A stretch of DNA of 64,000 nt from Paraglaciecola mesophila KMM 241 (GCF_000315015.1 NZ_BAEP01000023.1:159851-223850), one strand, 5' to 3'. Counted from the first letter of the stretch, positions 1 through 7,991 are shown. The notes: generated by a model not told the origin, from the letters alone. Numbers and translations: made by a program.

Positions 1-1072
1 CTATCATTGTATTGGCATTAAATAGCCTTTTAGTCCCGTTCTGCGCGGTGGCCTCGAGAGCATGTGAGAGCAAGAGACTATTGTGTCCGATAGCATATCT
101 ATCAGTGAATTTAGTATCTAGAAGAGGCGAAGGAGCAACAGCCTTACCATTCGCACAGTGCGTTAGCGGTGCACTTCTATAGGACTCTGCTAACGTATTT
201 AAACGTCTCCCTGTTGGAAATAACCAACCTACTGGAAAGTCAGCGCTAGTGCTTAATGAAATGAACCTCGGTTTCTGTTGCTCGACATAGCTTTTGCAAT
301 CGTTTTGAGATAATTCAAACAAACTTGCATACTTCAACCCTTCAAATGCTGGATTTAAAAGTAGCACTAGGTCGCCGAATCCAATAACTCCATTAGAGTC
401 ATCTCTAGTTCGAATGAGCCTTTCTGCGAGAACAGGTTTGATAGCGGAGAAGAGTGCCGCAGCGCCAAAACTATGGCCTATGCTTAGCATTGTATGGTCA
501 CTATTTGTCGTTGGTTTAACAATCTCTTCCAGTTCTAACATTAAGCTTGTTAAACCTTGAGTCCCAATTTCATGAGCGGTGTTTTTACGATCCCAAAATG
601 TTGCCCAATTAATGAAGTTTATTTCATCAAGTACGGGAACATCAACAGACTCTCCTCTCCATCCAATGTAGACCCCTAATACTTTTTTATCTGTATGTTC
701 AGAGGCATGTGAGAGTACATCTCTGAAGTCAACGACATTACTATCTTCTGGGTTGCTGTTAGCGGTGTGATGCCAACCATGAATAAATACCATTAGTAAA
801 ATATCTTGAGTATTAGCAATACTTTTATATTCGTTAATGATGGTGGCTTTGTTGTTCCTATTGTGAAGGAAGCCTTGGTCGTCAAATTCAAAGAAACTTA
901 ACTGGTAATCTTTATTACTAGTAGACTTCGCTGAAGTTCGTGCTTGCTTAATACATCGTTGTTCGTTTGTTATTTCACAGAGTGAGTCGGCGTGTGGCCT
1001 AAAGGCGTTTTTTGGTACGCAACCACTGGTAAATATGATAGATATCATAAGAATAAATAGATTCTTAGTCAT
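1..1072 (-). CDS. Lipoprotein with alpha/beta-hydrolase motif (3' end beyond window)
   Basis: The minus-strand frame is open from an ATG at 1072 to the window edge, giving 357 codons without a stop. The first 17 residues are a hydrophobic signal followed by Cys18 in a T-S-G-C lipobox-like context, so this is probably a lipoprotein. An H-G-W motif (about residues 98-100) after a hydrophobic strand resembles an oxyanion-hole segment, and G-H-S-F-G (199-203) is a classic nucleophile elbow with Ser201. These point to an esterase/lipase-like alpha/beta hydrolase of unknown substrate. The C terminus, with any catalytic His, may lie outside the window. Function beyond 'serine hydrolase fold' is not supported. 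Confidence 0.7.
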   Translation of the reverse strand, partial: MTKNLFILMISIIFTSGCVPKNAFRPHADSLCEITNEQRCIKQARTSAKSTSNKDYQLSFFEFDDQGFLHNRNNKATIINEYKSIANTQDILLMVFIHGWHHTANSNPEDSNVVDFRDVLSHASEHTDKKVLGVYIGWRGESVDVPVLDEINFINWATFWDRKNTAHEIGTQGLTSLMLELEEIVKPTTNSDHTMLSIGHSFGAAALFSAIKPVLAERLIRTRDDSNGVIGFGDLVLLLNPAFEGLKYASLFELSQNDCKSYVEQQKPRFISLSTSADFPVGWLFPTGRRLNTLAESYRSAPLTHCANGKAVAPSPLLDTKFTDRYAIGHNSLLLSHALEATAQNGTKRLFNANTMI

Positions 1073-1286
1073 TTGTTATCCCTTTCAAATTACTATTAGT
1101 AATTAGAGATATATGTCATAGATCGTAGTTTGTCTATTTTATAGCTTCAGGTTCATAGGACCCCTATAGCTAACAAGAGCAACACTTAGGACAGGCATAT
1201 CGAGTGATTCCTCTTCCCTTCAATATGAGGGAGAGGAGTTAGAAATAAGTAAAATCAAAGAGCGCTTTGGGATGATTTTTGAGCTG

Positions 1287-1571
1287 CTAGACGCCACCAC
1301 GCGCAGAAATTAGAGCTTTACCGTATTTCTTCGTTTTGTTTTGTGCAGCTAGACGTCTATTTTCAATCAATTGGCTAAGATCATCGATGTGCACGAGATA
1401 TGGCGCTTTTTGTCGAGAAGTAATTCTAAAAATTTTGAGGGGTAAATCACCTGATTTAACTTGCTTTAAAGCATTATCGTAAGTAATCCCTAAATATTTG
1501 TCGACAATATCTCTAAACGGAATGATCGCGCTTCCAAAGGTTGCAAATAAGCTGAGAGTTGTATTATTCAT
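1287..1571 (-). CDS. PrtN-like (pyocin activator family) regulator
   Basis: This is a 94-residue protein. Its pattern, a short N-terminal helix, then I-I-P-F-x-D-I-V-D-K-Y and Q-K-A-P-Y-L-V-H-I-D-D-L, matches the pyocin activator PrtN family as I know it. PrtN is a small DNA-binding activator of pyocin genes in Pseudomonas, and homologues are common in genomic islands. The next gene upstream in the transcription direction (ends at 1582) carries a close relative of the whole protein in its C-terminal half, with only 10 bases between them, so the two probably share a transcript. The target is unknown; no pyocin genes lie in the window. Confidence 0.65.
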   Translation of the reverse strand: MNNTTLSLFATFGSAIIPFRDIVDKYLGITYDNALKQVKSGDLPLKIFRITSRQKAPYLVHIDDLSQLIENRRLAAQNKTKKYGKALISARGGV

Positions 1572-1581
1572 CGTAAAATCC

Positions 1582-2094
1582 TTAGAGTGTGGAAGTTAAT
1601 TCATATAAATTATCAGACGCTTCTTGACGTTTGCTTTGGAGTAGCTGACTAAGGTCATCAACGTGAACAAGATATGGCGCTTTTTGCCGGTTAGTTAACC
1701 GAAAAATGTCGAGGGAGATATACCCCGCTTTTGCTTGACTAACTGCTGTGTCGAAAGAAATATTGAAGTATTTATCGACAATATCTTTAAATGGGATGAT
1801 CACGCTCCCGAAATTGGCAAGTAAACTAAGAGTAATATTTTCCATTGGAGGCTCCGCCCGATCTTGTTGGAAGCTTCTTTTTTTATCTATTAACTCCGCC
1901 AATCCAAAAATACTAACTTTATCGGCCATTGCAGAACGCAGTTGGATATACGAACAATCCTTACGCAAGCGCGACTGAAATTGAGCTTTATTTGTCTCTC
2001 CTAGCCAATATTTCAAAGCTTCATTGTCAATAGAGATATCATTAGCCCCAAATTGATTTCCTAACAGCAATAGTGTTTTCAAAAGTGCATCCAC
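1582..2094 (-). CDS. Two-domain PrtN-like regulator
   Basis: This is a 170-residue frame. Residues 84 onward closely match the neighbouring 94-residue PrtN-like protein (same I-I-P-F-x-D-I-V-D-K-Y and Q-K-A-P-Y-L-V-H motifs). Residues 1-83 show a faint version of the same layout: K-Y-W-L-G, a basic helix, then S-I-F-G-L-A-E-L-I-D-K-K-R, parallel to V-H-V-D-D-L-S-Q-L-L-Q-S-K-R. So the frame may hold a diverged copy fused to a canonical one. An internal ATG at 1845 has a GGAG six bases upstream, so a stand-alone PrtN-like protein could also be made from it. Family assignment of the C-terminal half is fairly secure; the duplication reading is inference. Confidence 0.6.
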   Translation of the reverse strand: MDALLKTLLLLGNQFGANDISIDNEALKYWLGETNKAQFQSRLRKDCSYIQLRSAMADKVSIFGLAELIDKKRSFQQDRAEPPMENITLSLLANFGSVIIPFKDIVDKYFNISFDTAVSQAKAGYISLDIFRLTNRQKAPYLVHVDDLSQLLQSKRQEASDNLYELTSTL

Positions 2095-2242
2095 TGGTCA
2101 AATCAGTTAATTGACAAACATTATCTACCATAAAGAAGCAAGTTCACTTGAAACGGTTAGACGGAATTTGAGCGTTTAAATAACTCTAACGACACGAAAT
2201 GGACGGAACTTGCAGCATTTTGCCCTTAAAATAAAAATTTCT

Positions 2243-2674
2243 ATGAAATGGCAAACAATAAAAATTACTGTTAAAGAGGGTAGTCAGCTGAAAGAAGAAC
2301 ACAAACTTGAAAATGGTAGGCGTCGCGCGATAGCTAAAAATGATGGAGAAGAAACTTATCTCTCAGCTTATCAATGCACAAAATGTATTGCTCGGCAAAA
2401 GTACAGGATTACTGACCCAGTATTAATACAAGTCGACATTAATCCTCCAAAACGTCAAGGATGGATTCGTAATACAGCTAACAGCGGATGTACTGATTGT
2501 AAAATTCATAATCGAAATATTAAAAAGGTGCCAGATTATGCTGAAATTTTTAATGAAGGTTTGCTGACTGAGCAGAGTGAGAATCCCTTTGCCCACTTCT
2601 TTCAGGACCCTAACCCTAGTGAAGGGCATAAGTTTGTTCGCATGATGAAGGATATGTTTCCCGTAGAGAAATAG
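2243..2674 (+). CDS. Hypothetical protein with two CxxC motifs
   Basis: I do not recognise this protein. From ATG 2243 it has 143 residues; an in-frame TTG at 2210 would add 11, and neither start has a convincing ribosome-binding site. It contains C-T-K-C and C-T-D-C about 39 residues apart, a spacing compatible with a zinc-binding ribbon, although nothing else identifies it. The remainder is hydrophilic with no signal or membrane segment, so it is probably cytoplasmic. It is transcribed away from the PrtN-like pair and may share a divergent promoter region (2095-2242) with it. Confidence 0.45.
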   Translation: MKWQTIKITVKEGSQLKEEHKLENGRRRAIAKNDGEETYLSAYQCTKCIARQKYRITDPVLIQVDINPPKRQGWIRNTANSGCTDCKIHNRNIKKVPDYAEIFNEGLLTEQSENPFAHFFQDPNPSEGHKFVRMMKDMFPVEK

Positions 2675-2858
2675 GACCCCTTATCCCCTATGTCAAACAA
2701 TTTTGATAATGCCTAAAATATTAATACAGCTCCCTTATTTCGGGTTGCGTTAATTTTGAGATCTACAACTTTATCTAACGAACGTCACCAGTTCCCATAG
2801 GGCATGACTAGGTATTCTTGAAGTATTTAATAGTTAAATACAACAAGAAGGAGTCATT

Positions 2859-3194
2859 ATGACTAATGAGTTTGAAACGGAATTGGAATTGGCTAGGTTT
2901 TATAATGCAGAAGAATCAATGCTTAAATCGATTGCGATGCTGGACAACGTGCTAAAGTACCGAGTCTATACACTCAGCGACTGTAATTACACATTTGAAG
3001 ACGAAAAGCACTGGTATTTAGAGCAGGTATTCACGGAGCTGCGTAAGGATATTCATAACATTAACCACATCATGATTTTAACTAATTGCATTGGCATGTT
3101 GCTTGAGCATGATGACGTTTTGTTCGAATCTCCTATAAACACTGACTTACTAGATGATTATTTTGATGAAGAAATAAATCCCACCAAGAGGTAG
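2859..3194 (+). CDS. Small acidic hypothetical protein
   Basis: A 111-residue, strongly acidic, probably helical protein that I do not recognise. The start is well supported: AAGGAG lies seven bases before ATG 2859. It has no signal sequence, membrane segment or recognisable motif. The following gene starts 59 bases after the stop with a very similar start context, so the pair is likely co-transcribed and ends at the hairpin terminator at 3673. Small acidic proteins of this kind are common in islands (anti-restriction proteins, antitoxins), but no specific role can be assigned. Confidence 0.55.
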   Translation: MTNEFETELELARFYNAEESMLKSIAMLDNVLKYRVYTLSDCNYTFEDEKHWYLEQVFTELRKDIHNINHIMILTNCIGMLLEHDDVLFESPINTDLLDDYFDEEINPTKR

Positions 3195-3253
3195 ATAGAA
3201 AATCACCATTGATTGGCCCTAATTATTATCGAGGACCAACCAATGGAGTCACT

Positions 3254-3661
3254 ATGAGAAACACTAATAAAGCACCAAGTCAATTTACTAAAGTGTACAA
3301 ACGAGAGAGTAAGTCACCGTTCGACGACCATTGCACTATGCTTTGGTTAGCATCAGCAACTTGCTCAGCAGAGAACAATTTGGATTTGGGTTATGAGCGA
3401 TACATCTATGTCCATAAAGACAATGCAGGTAAAGTTGTAGGGATATCTATCAGTAAGCAGTTACTGGCGGAACACCCTGAATTTGAAAGCAGGTATCTAG
3501 ATGACATCACTATGTATGCTTTTCTTCTGTTATACGTGGAGGAGATAGCCGCATTCTGTGAATTCTTTAAAGAAGAGTTCACAGATATGTTTTTGATCCC
3601 ACCTGGCGATTATTTTGCGATATCTGAACAGTATTGGTTTGAAAAAATCAGTAACGCCTAA
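3254..3661 (+). CDS. Small hypothetical protein
   Basis: A 135-residue protein of unknown function. I chose ATG 3254 because GGAG lies six bases upstream; an in-frame TTG at 3209 lacks a site. It contains an E-R-Y-I-Y-V-H strand-rich middle and a hydrophobic helix around residues 88-110 (Y-A-F-L-L-L-Y-V-E-E) that reads more like an amphipathic helix than a membrane span. It is the last gene of a two-gene unit closed by a strong hairpin terminator 12 bases after its stop. Confidence 0.55.
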   Translation: MRNTNKAPSQFTKVYKRESKSPFDDHCTMLWLASATCSAENNLDLGYERYIYVHKDNAGKVVGISISKQLLAEHPEFESRYLDDITMYAFLLLYVEEIAAFCEFFKEEFTDMFLIPPGDYFAISEQYWFEKISNA

Positions 3662-3672
3662 GCACAACATTT

Positions 3673-3696
3673 AGCGAACCTTTTGGTTCGCTTTTC
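3673..3696 (+). terminator. Rho-independent terminator
   Basis: A perfect 8-base-pair stem AGCGAACC / GGTTCGCT with a TTTT loop is followed by TTTT. It sits 12 bases after the stop of the gene ending at 3661. Confidence 0.85.
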
Positions 3697-3781
3697 TGTG
3701 CTCTAAATTTCTAGAAGTGTGCGCTATTTTAATTACAAGTTTATCTGCTCAGAAACCGCCTTTTTTGAGAAAATTACGCAA

Positions 3782-4225
3782 TCAAAAACAGCTAACAGTG
3801 CATACTAGGTTTTGTTTGTGCTCAGCCCTCGCTTCGACTATCCAAGTACCGTTTTCTCGAACCTTTGTGACGCATATCTTATTTCCTCCCGTCCCTCCGA
3901 AATTAAACTCGAGTCCAGAAACGGCACAAAAAGAGTGATTAGTAGTGAAGAGGTTCTTTGTCTGATTATCTGACGTAGAAATTTTGTAGTCCTTCAGAGA
4001 GATTTGGCTAAAATCTTTTCCGTCCAAGCCATCTTTTCCTTTGAATGAGCCATCTGCTTTAAAATCTGAAAGTATTATTTTTCTAAAGTTTTTGTCTTTA
4101 ATAATTTTTGAAGAGAGAGCTGACATCTGAGTCTCGATAAGCTTTTCTTCTGATTGGGTTGCCATCCAAGTGATTAACGAACCTGCGGCGAAAATGGTAA
4201 CTCCCACAGTGATTTCCTTTATCAT
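3782..4225 (-). CDS. Small membrane-anchored hypothetical protein
   Basis: 147 residues from ATG 4225, which has GGAGG four bases upstream; the frame extends further 5' but without a better start. Residues 5-22 (I-T-V-G-V-T-I-F-A-A-G-S-L-I-T-W) form one hydrophobic N-terminal anchor with the remainder probably periplasmic. A short glycine-lysine-aspartate repeat (G-K-D-G-L-D-G-K-D) lies near residue 70, then a beta-rich C terminus with several cysteines ending in C-T-V-S-C-F. I do not recognise the family. Confidence 0.55.
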   Translation of the reverse strand: MIKEITVGVTIFAAGSLITWMATQSEEKLIETQMSALSSKIIKDKNFRKIILSDFKADGSFKGKDGLDGKDFSQISLKDYKISTSDNQTKNLFTTNHSFCAVSGLEFNFGGTGGNKICVTKVRENGTWIVEARAEHKQNLVCTVSCF

Positions 4226-4632
4226 ATTTCCTCCGTTTTTATAGCATAATTCGACTAACTCTAAATTATCCCTTACTAGAATAAAGGATAAAAAATAATA
4301 TAGGTGATAAACGCTATTTATGCTGTATTTAAAAGAATTAAACTCAAACCAAAACGCAATCACCTTGGCGCTTAATCAATTGTATCTGCAAAGTTAGACG
4401 AGTGTTCTATTTGCTACACACCCAAAAAAATAAGTGTTCTAACGTATCGTTCTTGGCTCAAAAAGTGTCATCTATTTATTGGGTTCTGAAAATGGTTCTA
4501 CTCTTAGAGAAAATACTTTTCTGCTATGCTAGAGTGAACCAAAACCATCAGTGATGTCAGTTTTAGGACTTGAAGTGCTCATATTTAAAGTTAGATGTAG
4601 TAAATAATTCACAAATGATAGGTAACTAACAC
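4226..4632. other. Intergenic region, divergent promoters likely
   Basis: These 407 AT-rich bases separate the membrane-anchored gene (leftward) from the micro-ORF/nuclease pair (rightward). Two GTGTTCTA repeats occur near 4403 and 4434, and an imperfect inverted repeat GGTTC..CTCT / AGAG..GAACC brackets about 4492-4540. This could be an operator; I see no RNA gene. Confidence 0.3.
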
Positions 4633-4746
4633 ATGTTAATCCAAGACGTTGAAGCCGTTCGTGCTTTATTGAATAATTCCTCACATTTAAAAACCGACGA
4701 AACTTTCAAGAACAAGTATGGTTCTAAAGTTGACTGGTTTCTATAG
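4633..4746 (+). CDS. 37-residue micro-ORF coupled to nuclease-like gene
   Basis: ATG 4633 to TAG 4746 encodes 37 residues, mostly helical and charged (ends K-V-D-W-F-L). Its stop codon is directly abutted by the ATG of the next gene at 4747, the arrangement seen in translationally coupled pairs such as small antitoxin/regulator plus effector. No strong ribosome-binding site precedes it (the sequence is GGTAACTAAC). It may instead be the remnant of a longer reading frame. I do not recognise it. Confidence 0.35.
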   Translation: MLIQDVEAVRALLNNSSHLKTDETFKNKYGSKVDWFL

Positions 4747-5430
4747 ATGCAAGAGCATTGTAAAATTAAGAGTTCAAATAACTCCTTGAGATATATGCGG
4801 CCTATTATTTCCGAAGTGTGCAATATATTGATTGAATGTTATAACCAAAGCAATCTGATCCCTGATACTTGCTTACCGAATTCTAGTAGGGAAATTTCGC
4901 TTACGCCTACTCTATATGCTGCCGCTTATCGAATGCGAGATTCGCAACACCGAAAGTATTGGCCTGCGGCGGAACTGCCGGTTACACGCAAAGACGGTAT
5001 GGGCCGACTTGATTTAGCTCTATTTAGCTCTAAAAGAACTGTATTAGTTGAGTGCAAGCAACTTAGGATGGCAATTAGAGGAAAATCTTTCAGCAGAGTC
5101 CAGACACGTTTAGATAATGCATCCAATCAACTGAGAGACATTTATGAACTAGAATCCATAGTCGGCTCTACGTTCATAAAAAAAATAGACAAAGTAGCTA
5201 TGGTGTCAATCGCGGGGGTTATGCCAATTGAAAAGGCTGAACTGCTTAACGACTCAGAAAAAGAAGAGATGTTTTGGGATAAATTTGAAGCTTTGAGAGC
5301 TGAGTTTAAAAAGCACATGATCTCAGGTGTATATCTGGGGCAACATCATATTAATGGTAAGATTGATCTTAATACAAATTGCAGTAAGCAGGTATCTATT
5401 GGTCAATTTTTTGTTTTGATGAAATTATGA
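4747..5430 (+). CDS. PD-(D/E)xK nuclease-like protein
   Basis: 227 residues starting at an ATG abutting the upstream TAG. A motif set typical of PD-(D/E)xK restriction-fold nucleases is visible: E76, then G-R-L-D with Asp89 on one strand, and V-E-C-K (Glu102, Lys104) at the end of the next strand, followed by a basic helix. This fold is used by many phage-defence nucleases and type II restriction enzymes. No methyltransferase gene is adjacent, so a simple R-M role is unlikely. There is no helicase or membrane segment. Family subtype is not identifiable. Confidence 0.5.
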   Translation: MQEHCKIKSSNNSLRYMRPIISEVCNILIECYNQSNLIPDTCLPNSSREISLTPTLYAAAYRMRDSQHRKYWPAAELPVTRKDGMGRLDLALFSSKRTVLVECKQLRMAIRGKSFSRVQTRLDNASNQLRDIYELESIVGSTFIKKIDKVAMVSIAGVMPIEKAELLNDSEKEEMFWDKFEALRAEFKKHMISGVYLGQHHINGKIDLNTNCSKQVSIGQFFVLMKL

Positions 5431-5585
5431 AGTAAATAGTATACTAGTGTGTGGTCTATCAAACGACCGCAAAGAAGTATTAACAGTCTTATGTAAATCT
5501 TACCGGTGTCTGCTTTTTGAAAATCTTAGCTGTAAGCATCTTAGACAATGTTTAAGTTGTACTTAACTAATATTTCATCCATTTC

Positions 5586-6113
5586 TCAATCACCACAACC
5601 CATTGGATTTCCTTCGATATCTACTGAACCTATCATCGGTAACCCGTTGCTAGGATTTACAGTAGGGTCGCTGCTATCAAAAATATTATTAATTTCTGCA
5701 CCTTCGGCTTCATAATCATCTGATAATGACTGAAAAGACTGACTGCTCGCTGCCCCTTTTGATTGGCTGATTCTACGCTGCCGATTTTGCTGTTTTACTA
5801 TTGTCGCTTGTACGGATTGAGCTGCATTCCACGAGCTTCCACTTCTGTATGCATAAGGTGTGACGACTTCCGGCTGAGTAATGAAGCAACCATATACAAA
5901 ATAGCCATAAGTAAACATCGATAGAAGAGAGCCGAAGAGAAATGTTCCCTTATAAAAAAGTAAAGCAGAAATACCAATGAGCACCAGCGTGATGCCAAGC
6001 GTACTAAGGACTTGCTCAGTCTTAGACAAAGAATTTGGATTCTTTCTACCATTTAAACTAACGGCCTCTTGATAACTTTTCAGAAGTGCGGCTTCATGAT
6101 CTTCCTTGTCCAT
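5586..6113 (-). CDS. Two-TM island protein with conserved C-terminal tail
   Basis: 175 residues from ATG 6113, which has AAGGG upstream; an earlier in-frame ATG at 6146 lacks a site. Two hydrophobic segments (about residues 37-56 and 60-80) form a hairpin, followed by a long polar Q/S-rich tail. The last 25 residues carry an N-P-S-N-G-L-P-M-I then D-I-E-G-N-P-M-G pattern. From memory, similar tails with N-P-x-x-G-L-P-M end otherwise unrelated short proteins in gammaproteobacterial islands. Function unknown; possibly a protein-docking tail. Confidence 0.5.
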   Translation of the reverse strand: MDKEDHEAALLKSYQEAVSLNGRKNPNSLSKTEQVLSTLGITLVLIGISALLFYKGTFLFGSLLSMFTYGYFVYGCFITQPEVVTPYAYRSGSSWNAAQSVQATIVKQQNRQRRISQSKGAASSQSFQSLSDDYEAEGAEINNIFDSSDPTVNPSNGLPMIGSVDIEGNPMGCGD

Positions 6114-6402
6114 CTTTATGCCCTTTTCATTGAATGAATACATCAATTTAATAATAAAAAAACCAAAGTCAAAGGTTTGTGAAACGGGTATTTTTGCCTA
6201 GCGTGGGACTACTTATTATTTGTAGTGTTGAGGAAATTATTTATGCTCGTGTGCTCTCGTTTGATTTTCTATCTACTTAATCAACATACTTTGTTGTGTA
6301 AATATTGGGAGTTCGATTGGCGTCGAAGACGACAGGTGTAGCGAAAACTTTATCTCGAAAGCGTAGATTGAGTGATGGCCGCACGAGCATTTTTTTAGTT
6401 CT

Positions 6403-7281
6403 TTATTCGTAAAACAACTGCCGTAGTTCATCGCAGTATTTGGTGCGATACACAATGGCTCCCTCAAGCAAGTCTGCGTCCCGTGAGGTCATTAAGGGTT
6501 GCTTGGTTTGCTGACTTCTCACTTGGGTTAACTCTGTATACAACTGGCTATGCAAGCGCCGTATATCGTCTAAAATTTCATACGACTGTGAAATCATAAA
6601 CACCTTGCCATAAATATTCGCTTTCAGTGCTGATAAGTAGCGCAACAAGATACTGCTGCGCTGGGCCTTTGTTTTAAAGGAGTTCTCAATCTCAATTGCG
6701 ACAATGCAATTTCCTTCCTGTATTTGCTCCAGTATTAATCCATCCACAGTGCGAGTATCCGTTTGTGTCATAAGCTTTTTAAATTCACGCTCAGTCATCA
6801 AGCCCCCGTATACATAATGCTCAGGAGTTGCTCTGGATACCTCATGCGCCATTTTCAGCAAAATGTACGTGTTCATTAAATCATGCATGATGGTGTTTTG
6901 GTTTACACCGCGCTCAGGTGGGCTGAACCTGCGAAATGGCACCGGCATAGCCATTAGTTCTTGTGCAAATTTAGCACCTGAAAAATCCACTATGTAAATG
7001 CGGCCGTCCATCGAGCGATGGGTTTCAACCAGTATTAACAATTTTCGTTTTACTAGTTTATTTAAATGCTCTAATGCTTGTCGTTTAGAGATTTGATAAA
7101 GCGCTGAAATGATAGTGGGAGAAGTCAAACCAAACCGAGCGGTTAACAGCACGGTTATATTCAGTCTAGCCTTTCCTATTTGATTATTGTTTACCCCACC
7201 CTCATAGCGTATGGCTATATCAAAGTATCGTTGAAATTGTGTATTCCAATTGGTATTGCTGAAAGTAATGCTGCTGGTCAT
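6403..7281 (-). CDS. Replication-relaxation-like protein (winged helix plus nuclease-like domain)
   Basis: 292 residues from ATG 7281 (AAGGA eight bases upstream; the frame extends to 7320). Residues about 25-105 look like a winged-helix DNA-binding domain (I-S-A-L-Y-Q-I-S-K-R-Q-A-L-E-H-L-N-K-L). An M-H-D-L motif follows near 133, then T-V-D-G-L (Asp180), I-E-I-E (Glu197/Glu199) and Lys203, which fit a PD-(D/E)xK-like core. This order resembles the replication-relaxation family of plasmids and integrative elements. It is transcribed away from the hairpin-rich element at 7,440-7,910 and may act on it. Assignment is by motif reading only. Confidence 0.5.
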   Translation of the reverse strand: MTSSITFSNTNWNTQFQRYFDIAIRYEGGVNNNQIGKARLNITVLLTARFGLTSPTIISALYQISKRQALEHLNKLVKRKLLILVETHRSMDGRIYIVDFSGAKFAQELMAMPVPFRRFSPPERGVNQNTIMHDLMNTYILLKMAHEVSRATPEHYVYGGLMTEREFKKLMTQTDTRTVDGLILEQIQEGNCIVAIEIENSFKTKAQRSSILLRYLSALKANIYGKVFMISQSYEILDDIRRLHSQLYTELTQVRSQQTKQPLMTSRDADLLEGAIVYRTKYCDELRQLFYE

Positions 7282-7439
7282 CTTGATATTCCTTGAGTTT
7301 GACAGTAAATGACTTATCAAACGTAAGGCCAGCCTGCGCGAAAAAAGCGGCTTTTGTGAAAACAGAGTCTCGTTGAAGGTCTCGTTTAGCTATGTATTCA
7401 CGCTCGGTACGCAGCCCTATAGATAATCAAAGAGCCAAA

Positions 7440-7910
7440 AAGCGTAAGATGATTACTTCGTAATTCTCTTATTGGCTTGAAAGGCCCGCCCCCTCTGCTA
7501 TCACATTCGTGATGAGGGGACTTTACGAGGCTGTGCCTCTAACCTTTCAAGCCATACTGGCACGTACATGCTTCGCCCGTACTCCCGCCAAATATGCCAT
7601 TCGACACCGACGTTTTGCAAACTGTCTGTTTCAGCTCTCGCTGACGAATAATTTTCTGTCGAAAATATCTGGTTTGCAGTGAAGTTGTACCAACTTCTCA
7701 GCAAATTTTTGCTCACGCAAAAACAATTTTGACGGGAGTACGAGCAAGTCGTACGTGCCAGGCTTCGCCGCATAAAAATTTCATTTTTCAGCGGCTACGC
7801 GTTTTATGAGTTTGTTCCACAAACGCCTTTCCTTAGCAGCTTGTCATACTGACAAGTACCATTAGCTTCGCTACAAAAGCGGTTAAAACAAGCTTCAAAG
7901 CGTCTTTGCC
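7440..7910 (-). ncRNA. Candidate large structured RNA or ssDNA element
   Basis: This region has an unusual density of perfect inverted repeats. A three-way junction has an 11-bp outer stem (7474-7484 / 7543-7553) enclosing two hairpins (7490-7519 and 7527-7539). A long imperfect repeat (7559-7587 / 7733-7759) encloses a second junction (7616-7622 / 7672-7678 around hairpins 7631-7644 and 7651-7666) and hairpins at 7681-7697 and 7706-7723. Further hairpins lie at 7452-7464, 7767-7795, 7810-7824, 7840-7856 and 7896-7908. Read on the minus strand, most loops are GTA, GTA, GGA, GAA, GAA, GTGA or GACA, i.e. G-N-A and G-N-N-A, favouring that strand as the functional one. No plausible protein is encoded. 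It could be an RNA, an oriT or a replication origin. Confidence 0.45.
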
Positions 7911-7960
7911 CACCCAGTAAAAAGAGATTGCACTTCTGCTTTCAATCATTAATGTAAAAG

Positions 7961-7991
7961 GTCATTTCAAGAAAAGGATAGCGGAAATGAC
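7961..7991 (+). promoter_or_regulatory. Inverted repeat spanning the RBS and start codon of the next gene
   Basis: GTCATTTC (7961-7968) and GAAATGAC (7984-7991) are perfect 8-base complements. The second arm contains the ATG at 7987, and the loop contains AAGGA. As RNA this would hold the start codon in a stem; as DNA it could be an operator. Confidence 0.35.

Noticed and set aside
2941..2970. ATGCTGGA shared with the dusA 5' core as a possible second attachment site
   Set aside because: Only eight bases match, inside a coding gene; the remainder of the core does not match.
3254..3661. Homology between this protein and the 116-residue protein at 23444
   Set aside because: Both are small single units with hairpin terminators, but I see no convincing residue alignment between them.
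7501..7773. 90-residue minus-strand reading frame across the hairpin-rich region
   Set aside because: It has no ribosome-binding site, and its codons follow the inverted repeats. The structure explains the sequence better than a protein does.
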